DNA of 21,914 bases, taken from positions 1 through 21,914 of the forward strand of contig JAEZHR010000250.1 in NCBI GenBank assembly GCA_023416415.1, read 5' to 3'. The stretch is from Pseudomonadota bacterium. GTDB taxonomy: Bacteria; Pseudomonadota; Gammaproteobacteria; Burkholderiales; Burkholderiaceae_D. Position 1 is the stretch's first letter. The number at the start of each line of letters is the position of its first letter. The notes under the pieces are model-generated. The model was not told the DNA's origin. It made no database searches and saw only the letters and a program-made list of their open reading frames with translations. Of this stretch, positions 17,002 to 21,914 are shown in pieces. A program made the position numbers and the translations under genes.

Positions 17002-18084
17002 TTGGCCTTCGATCTCGACTTGCTGCTCGGCAGGAAGAATCCGCCACTCGTGGGGCTGGATATCAGCACATCGAGCGTAAAGCTGGTCGAACTCGTAGAG
17101 GCCGGCAACAATGAATTCCGGCTGGAGCGCTTTGCGAGCGAATCGCTTCCGCGCGGGGCGGTGGTGGATAGCAACATCGAAAACGTCGAACAGGTTTCAG
17201 AAGCCGTGCGGCGCGTGTGGGCCAAGAGCGGAACCCGGGTCAGGCACGTGGCTCTCGGCATGCCCCCCGCCTCGGTCATTACCAAGAAGATAATTCTTCC
17301 AGCCGGTCTGTCCGAGGACGAACTTGAGATTCAGGTCGAAAGCGAGGCCAATCAGTACATCCCCTTCGCCCTCGATGAAGTCAGTCTGGATTTCGATGTC
17401 ATCGGCCCTGCGCAGAATTCGCCTGATGATGTCGAGGTGCTGATCGCGGCCACACGCAAGGAAAAGGTGGAGGACCGGGTTGCGGTTGCAGAGGCAGCGG
17501 GACTCAAGCCACTTGTGATGGATATTGAATCCTATGCGGCCCGAGCTGCGATCGACAGGGTGACGGCACAATTGCCCAAGGGCGGACAAGATCAGATTGT
17601 GGCGCTGTTCCAGATCGGCGCCCATGTCACCCATGTGTCCGTCATGCTCGATGGACAGACGCTCTACGAGCGTGAACAACCGTTCGGCGGCAATCAACTC
17701 ACCCAGGACATCGTGCGTGCCTATGGCCTGTCGTTCGAAGAGGCCGAGGCAAAGAAGCGCGCCGGCGACCTGCCCGAGGGATTCGAAGGTGAGTTGCTGA
17801 GCGTCTTTCTGGAGAATGCGGCGGTCGAAGTGACCCGCGCCATCCAGTTCTTCTTCACGTCGACTCCTTATACTCATATCGATCACATTTTCCTGGCAGG
17901 CGGCTGTGCAGTCGTGGCCGGTCTGGTGGAATTCGTTGCCGAGCGCACCAGGATCTCGACATCGGTCGTCAGTCCGTTTCAAGGCATGCAGCTGGCACCT
18001 AACATTCGTGAGAAACAGTTGCGCGCCGAGGCGCCTTCCTACCTGGTCGCCTGCGGCCTTGCGATGCGGAGGTTCGACCGATGA
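17002..18084 (+). CDS. pilM: Type IV pilus assembly ATPase-like protein PilM
   Basis: 360 residues of the actin-like PilM family, a cytoplasmic protein that binds the N-terminus of PilN and links the pilus motor to the alignment complex. The nucleotide-binding phosphate loop is GLDISTSSVKLVEL (18-31), and a second actin-like glycine motif is HIFLAGGCA (295-303). The start is a TTG: AGGAG (16990-16994) stands 7 nt upstream, an in-frame TGA (16996-16998) rules out anything further 5', and the first in-frame Met is near residue 87. The ATG at 16995 is out of frame. Its end overlaps pilN by 4 nt. Confidence 0.95.
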   Translation: MAFDLDLLLGRKNPPLVGLDISTSSVKLVELVEAGNNEFRLERFASESLPRGAVVDSNIENVEQVSEAVRRVWAKSGTRVRHVALGMPPASVITKKIILPAGLSEDELEIQVESEANQYIPFALDEVSLDFDVIGPAQNSPDDVEVLIAATRKEKVEDRVAVAEAAGLKPLVMDIESYAARAAIDRVTAQLPKGGQDQIVALFQIGAHVTHVSVMLDGQTLYEREQPFGGNQLTQDIVRAYGLSFEEAEAKKRAGDLPEGFEGELLSVFLENAAVEVTRAIQFFFTSTPYTHIDHIFLAGGCAVVAGLVEFVAERTRISTSVVSPFQGMQLAPNIREKQLRAEAPSYLVACGLAMRRFDR

Positions 18085-18680
18085 TCCGGATTAATCTCCT
18101 GCCGCACCGGGAGGCGCGGCGCAAGCAGCGCCAGGCGGTGTTTGTCCGCATGCTGATCCTCTGTGTCGCGCTGGGTGGCCTCATCGTCGTTGGCGTGGGG
18201 GGCTACTTTGCGGCGCAAATTGGCGCCCAGACGGAACGCAATGAGTTCATCAAGGCGGAAAACACCAAGCTCGACGTCAAGATCAAGAAGATCGCCACAC
18301 TCAAACAGGAGATTGAAGCCCTGCGCGCGCGTCAGCAGGCCGTGGAAGATCTGCAGAGCGACCGCAATCAGCCCGTGTATTTGATGGATGAACTGGTCAA
18401 GCAGGTGCCCGAAGGCGTTTACCTGAATTCGTTCAAGCAGGATGGGCAGCGTGTGTCCATTACCGGGGTTGCGGAATCGAATGAGCGCGTGTCCGAGTTG
18501 CTGCGCAATTTCAACAGCAATTCCGATTGGCTGGAGCGTCCGGATCTGGTCGAAATTCGGGCTGCATCAGCAGGCAAGGGGCGAGAGTCTCGTCGTGTGT
18601 ACGACTTCACGGTGAATGTGGGCATCAAACGCCCACGCGAAACTGAGACGGCTGCGGCCGGCAAGTCTGAGAAGCGCTGA
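18081..18680 (+). CDS. pilN: Type IV pilus inner-membrane protein PilN
   Basis: 199 residues. The N-terminal MIRINLLPHR contains the INLLP motif that binds a groove in PilM. One membrane helix spans about 24-46, followed by a coiled coil (about 50-92) and a periplasmic ferredoxin-like domain that pairs with PilO. The ATG overlaps the pilM stop (ATGA), giving translational coupling and fixing the start. The last 20 residues are charged and probably disordered. Confidence 0.95.
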   Translation: MIRINLLPHREARRKQRQAVFVRMLILCVALGGLIVVGVGGYFAAQIGAQTERNEFIKAENTKLDVKIKKIATLKQEIEALRARQQAVEDLQSDRNQPVYLMDELVKQVPEGVYLNSFKQDGQRVSITGVAESNERVSELLRNFNSNSDWLERPDLVEIRAASAGKGRESRRVYDFTVNVGIKRPRETETAAAGKSEKR

Positions 18681-18693
18681 GGCGAGGGACAGC

Positions 18694-19356
18694 ATGGCGG
18701 ACCTGAAACAACTCAATGCGTCGCTGGCCGCGCAGTTTCGCGGCCTTAACGGACGCCCCCCGGGCCAATGGCCCTTGATTCCACGCGTGCTTTGCGGGCT
18801 GGGCGTATTGATCGTCGTCGTTGTCCTCGGCTGGTTCGGCTATCTGAGCGGACAGCAGGAGACGCTGGAACGCGGACGGACTGAAGAACAGCAGTTGCGC
18901 GAGGCATACAAGGCCAAGGTGCGCCAGGCCATTAACCTTGAAGGCCTGATGAAGCAGAAAGAGCAGATCAACGAGTACGTCGCCACTCTGGAGAAGCAGT
19001 TGCCCAGCAAGGCCGAGATGGATGCACTGCTTTCGGATATCAACCAGGCCGGGTTGGGACGCGGCCTGCAGTTCGAGCTGTTCAAGCCAGGACAAGTGCT
19101 GGTCAAGGATTACTACGCTGAATTGCCAATCAGCATCAGGGTCACAGGCAGCTATCACGATATCGGATCGTTCACCTCCGACATCGCCCACTTGCCCCGT
19201 ATCGTTACGCTCAACAACCTGTCCCTGAGCATGGGCAAAGGGAATGTGCTCGCACTGGATGCGACGGCCAAGACCTTCCGTTACCTGGACCGCGACGAGA
19301 TCAACGCTCAGCAGAAGACCGCCAAGGGAAAGAGCAAGGGCAAGGGGAAGAAATGA
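18694..19356 (+). CDS. pilO: Type IV pilus inner-membrane protein PilO
   Basis: 220 residues with a short cytoplasmic arm, one membrane helix (about 31-51), a coiled coil (about 55-105) and a periplasmic domain typical of PilO, which forms a heterodimer with PilN and binds PilP. The GLGRGLQFELFKPG segment is a strong family block. The frame is open upstream into pilN, but the ATG at 18694, 13 nt after pilN, is preceded by GAGGG and aligns with the family start. The C-terminus is unusually lysine/glycine-rich. The end overlaps pilP by 4 nt. Confidence 0.95.
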   Translation: MADLKQLNASLAAQFRGLNGRPPGQWPLIPRVLCGLGVLIVVVVLGWFGYLSGQQETLERGRTEEQQLREAYKAKVRQAINLEGLMKQKEQINEYVATLEKQLPSKAEMDALLSDINQAGLGRGLQFELFKPGQVLVKDYYAELPISIRVTGSYHDIGSFTSDIAHLPRIVTLNNLSLSMGKGNVLALDATAKTFRYLDRDEINAQQKTAKGKSKGKGKK

Positions 19357-19901
19357 AGCCAGACACGAGCAGCAGTAGCGTCTTGCGCCTGTCGTTGGTG
19401 GTCGCTTTTGCGGCGCTGGCCGGTTGCGGCGGTGACGGGCAGGAAGAGCTCCGGCAATGGATGGACGAGGTACAGCGGCAAACCCCGAAGGCGGTGCAGA
19501 AGATACCGGCACCGAAGGTGTTCACCCCATTCCTGTATGCCAGCCGGGATCAGCTCGATCCCTACGATGCCGCCAAACTCGGAGAAGCCCTTGCACGTCA
19601 GGAGGCCGTCGCCAATAGCGGCATCAGGCCGGATCTCGATCGCCGCCGCGAGCCGCTGGAGAGCTTCCCGCTCGATACGATCACCATGGTGGGTACGCTG
19701 GAGCGTCCCGGCCTGAAGTTCGCCCTTTTGCGTGTTGATCAGACCGTGTTCCGGGCCAAGGTCGGCAATTACGTCGGGCAGAACTTTGGAAGGATCGTAC
19801 AGGTAACTGATTCGGAAATCTCGCTACGCGAGATCGTTCGCGATGCGTCCGGTGAGTGGACGGAGCGCGAAGCCAAGCTAGAGTTGCAGGAGAGTGAATA
19901 A
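19353..19901 (+). CDS. pilP: Type IV pilus lipoprotein PilP
   Basis: 182 residues. A lipoprotein signal with lipobox LAGC (C25) anchors PilP to the inner membrane. A disordered linker with the LRQWMDEVQR helix that binds PilN/PilO follows. The C-terminal beta domain (about 105-180) includes FALLRVDQTVFRAKVGNYVGQNFGRI, of the type that contacts the N0 domain of PilQ. PilP thus joins the inner-membrane PilNO complex to the secretin. The ATG overlaps the pilO stop, and its TAA overlaps the pilQ ATG by one base. Confidence 0.95.
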   Translation: MKPDTSSSSVLRLSLVVAFAALAGCGGDGQEELRQWMDEVQRQTPKAVQKIPAPKVFTPFLYASRDQLDPYDAAKLGEALARQEAVANSGIRPDLDRRREPLESFPLDTITMVGTLERPGLKFALLRVDQTVFRAKVGNYVGQNFGRIVQVTDSEISLREIVRDASGEWTEREAKLELQESE

Positions 19902-21914
19902 TGAAGGCAGCGAACAACAACTACCATACCCGTCTCCGTGCAAACGTCTGCAAGGTGCTCATCCCGATGATCATGCTGATTGGGTTCGCCGCACATGCGG
20001 TGGCGCAATCCAATGCCATCGAAGCCATCGAATCGAGCTTGCAAGGGGCGAACGTGGTGGTGAGCGTGAAGTTGAAAAGCCCGGTCGACAAGCCGCCAAT
20101 CGGATTTTCGATCACCAATCCCGCGCGGATTGCACTCGATTTCACGGCGACCGCCAATGAAACCGGAAAGAGCGTCCAGGAAATCGGGCTGGGCGACGTG
20201 CGCAGCGTGAATATCGTGCAGGCCGGAGGGCGCTCGCGCCTGGTGTTCAACCTGCTCAAGCCGATGAGCTATTCGACTCAGGTCGATGGCAATACCGTGA
20301 CGATGACACTGGCCGGTATCGGTAGCTCCAGTGCGACCGCTCCCGCTGCGAGCGTGCCTTCGCAGGTGGCTGTAGCGCCGCGCGCCGATCTCAAGAACAT
20401 TGATTTCCGTCGCGGTGTCGATGGCGAAGGGCGGATCGTGGTGGAGCTGCCGAACCGCGAGATCGGCGTGGATGTGCGCCAGCAAGGGCAGAGCATTGTT
20501 GTGGACTTCCTCAACACCAATTTGCCCCAGGTTCTGCGTCGCCGTCTCGAGGTCACCGATTTCGGCACCCCGGTACAGACGATCACGACGACCCAGCTGG
20601 GCAGCAACGTGCGCATGCTGATCGAGCCCAAAGGGCTGTGGGAACACAGTGCCTATCAGAGCGACAGTCAGCTGGTGATCGAGGTCAAGCCGATCAAGGA
20701 AGATCCGAACCGTCTCGTGCAAGGGCCGCCTGGGTACCAGGGCGAGCGCCTGTCTCTGAACTTCCAGAACGTCGAAGTGCGCGCAGTGCTCCAGGTGATT
20801 GCCGATTTCACCGGACTGAACATCGTGACCAGCGACACGGTAAGTGGCAATCTGACACTTCGTCTGAAGGACGTGCCTTGGGACCAGGCGTTGGATATCG
20901 TCATGCGCGCCAAGGGGTTGGACATGCGCAAGAATGGCAACGTGTTGTGGATCGCTCCACGCGACGAGCTGCTGACCAAGGAAAAACTGGAGCTTGAGCA
21001 GAAGGCCCAGATTGCCGAGCTTGAGCCCTTGCGTACGGAAGTATTCCAGCTGAACTACCAGAAGGCAGAATCGTTCAGGGATGTGTTTGGCCTGGACACT
21101 GGCAGCAGCGACTCGAAGAAGAGCATCCTGTCTCCGCGCGGCAGCGCCGTGATCGACCCGCGCACCAACCAGCTTTTCGTGACCGATACATCGTCCAAGC
21201 TGGACGACATCCGCAAGCTGATCCAGAAGACCGACATTCCCACGCGTCAAGTAATGATCGAAGCGCGGATCGTCGAAGCCAATGATTCGTTCAGCAAGAA
21301 CCTTGGCGCCAAGCTGGCTTTCGGCCTGCAACGGCAAGGGGGCAATCTTTTCGAGGTCAGTGGTCGCCAGACGGGTACGGTTGGCGCAGCCGGAGGATCC
21401 TCCCCAAGTGCGCCGGGGCTGAATTCACCGGCGCTGGCAACGGTTAACGGCAATGCCGTCAATCTTCCTGCCGCTGGTATCGGCTCGCATTTGGCGGGCA
21501 GTGTTGCCTTCACCCTGTTCAATGCCGCTGCCACCCGATTCATCGGCCTTGAACTATCTGCCTTGGAAGCCGATGGCCAGGGCAAGATCATCTCCAGTCC
21601 CCGCGTAGTGACCGCCGATTCCCAGCCGGCGCTGATCGAGCAGGGGGAAGAGATTCCATATCAGCAGGCCACTAGCAGCGGCGCCACGTCCATCGCGTTC
21701 AAGAAGGCCAATCTGAAGCTCGAAGTGATCCCGCAGATCACCCCTGACGGGCATGTGATACTGGATGTGGATGTGACCAAGGACAGTCGCGGGGATCCTC
21801 TGGCGTCGGGTTCGACGCTGGTAGCAATCAACACCAAGCATGTGAAAACGAATGTGCGCGTGGAAAATGGTGGTACGGTCGTCCTCGGAGGCATTTACCA
21901 GCAGACCGAAAACG
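19901..21914 (+). CDS. pilQ: Type IV pilus secretin PilQ (truncated by window end)
   Basis: 671 residues are present and the frame is still open at the edge. A signal peptide with a long n-region (about 1-35, cleavage near AVA-QS) is followed by two AMIN-type peptidoglycan-binding regions (about 38-140 and 160-260). A secretin N0/STN domain (about 284-345) contains LNFQNVEVRAVLQVIADFTG. An N1 domain (about 377-450) and the start of the secretin barrel (from about 525, with IISSPRVVTADSQPALIEQG) follow. PilQ is the multimeric outer-membrane pore for the pilus. The ATG at 19901 overlaps the pilP TAA as TAATG. The segment near residues 488-525 is Gly/Ala/Ser-rich. The missing C-terminus should hold the rest of the barrel. 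Confidence 0.96.
   Translation, partial: MKAANNNYHTRLRANVCKVLIPMIMLIGFAAHAVAQSNAIEAIESSLQGANVVVSVKLKSPVDKPPIGFSITNPARIALDFTATANETGKSVQEIGLGDVRSVNIVQAGGRSRLVFNLLKPMSYSTQVDGNTVTMTLAGIGSSSATAPAASVPSQVAVAPRADLKNIDFRRGVDGEGRIVVELPNREIGVDVRQQGQSIVVDFLNTNLPQVLRRRLEVTDFGTPVQTITTTQLGSNVRMLIEPKGLWEHSAYQSDSQLVIEVKPIKEDPNRLVQGPPGYQGERLSLNFQNVEVRAVLQVIADFTGLNIVTSDTVSGNLTLRLKDVPWDQALDIVMRAKGLDMRKNGNVLWIAPRDELLTKEKLELEQKAQIAELEPLRTEVFQLNYQKAESFRDVFGLDTGSSDSKKSILSPRGSAVIDPRTNQLFVTDTSSKLDDIRKLIQKTDIPTRQVMIEARIVEANDSFSKNLGAKLAFGLQRQGGNLFEVSGRQTGTVGAAGGSSPSAPGLNSPALATVNGNAVNLPAAGIGSHLAGSVAFTLFNAAATRFIGLELSALEADGQGKIISSPRVVTADSQPALIEQGEEIPYQQATSSGATSIAFKKANLKLEVIPQITPDGHVILDVDVTKDSRGDPLASGSTLVAINTKHVKTNVRVENGGTVVLGGIYQQTEN

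Noticed and set aside
16887..17114. Small ATG-started frame upstream of and into pilM
   Set aside because: Out of frame with pilM, contains the terminator-like hairpin, and shows no family similarity. The AGGAG before TTG 17002 serves pilM.
19769..21337. Long antisense open frame (522 codons) opposite pilP-pilQ
   Set aside because: It mirrors a GC-rich coding region with strong codon bias. The composition is rich in His, Gln, Arg and Leu with no family motif, and the sense strand is clearly pilP and pilQ.

Overview
The window looks like chromosomal housekeeping DNA from a GC-rich betaproteobacterium, most likely of the Rhodocyclales (Azoarcus/Thauera/Zoogloea type). The grounds are protein style and gene order: System II cytochrome c maturation (resB-ccsA), an MsrPQ pair, a Mg-type HemB, a pilMNOPQ operon divergent from a class A penicillin-binding protein, and an rpoA-rplQ end followed by a NodIJ-like exporter. 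No phage, insertion sequence, tRNA, rRNA or CRISPR array is visible.

Layout, left to right. (1) 1-655: the 3' end of rpoA, a stem-loop, rplQ and a strong intrinsic terminator. (2) 733-4534: a tightly packed operon of a NodI-like ATPase, a NodJ-like permease, cutA and dsbD, with 1-nt gap, 4-nt overlap and 8-nt overlap. (3) 4675-6578, minus strand: ysxC (engB) and hemB, separated by a 197-nt gap. On the plus strand that gap reads as a chain of five hairpins ending in a perfect terminator, a candidate small RNA. (4) 6799-12479, plus strand: cytochrome c4, a terminator, then resB, ccsA, msrP and msrQ. (5) 12476-13944, minus strand: lysA and the small lipoprotein gene lptM, divergent from cyaY (13982-14320). 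(6) 14329-16671, minus strand: the PBP1A gene mrcA. (7) 16672-17001: a 330-nt divergent control region. (8) 17002-21914: pilM, pilN, pilO, pilP and a truncated pilQ.

How the genes fit together. HemB supplies haem precursor. DsbD carries reducing power across the inner membrane. ResB and CcsA deliver and attach haem, and cytochrome c4 is a di-haem product of that route. MsrPQ repairs oxidised methionines in the same compartment. The right end builds the type IV pilus: PilM on the inner face, PilN/PilO across the membrane, PilP as the lipoprotein link and PilQ as the outer-membrane secretin. It lies next to the peptidoglycan synthase gene, the usual proteobacterial arrangement.

The least expected element is the hemB-ysxC intergenic region (about 5726-5874, plus strand). 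It has consecutive hairpins, one with a loop rich in anti-Shine-Dalgarno sequence, and a terminator with eight Ts. Its position and direction relative to ysxC resemble those of the Spot 42 and ErsA small RNAs. A second point of interest is an intrinsic-terminator-like hairpin between the best pilM promoter and pilM.
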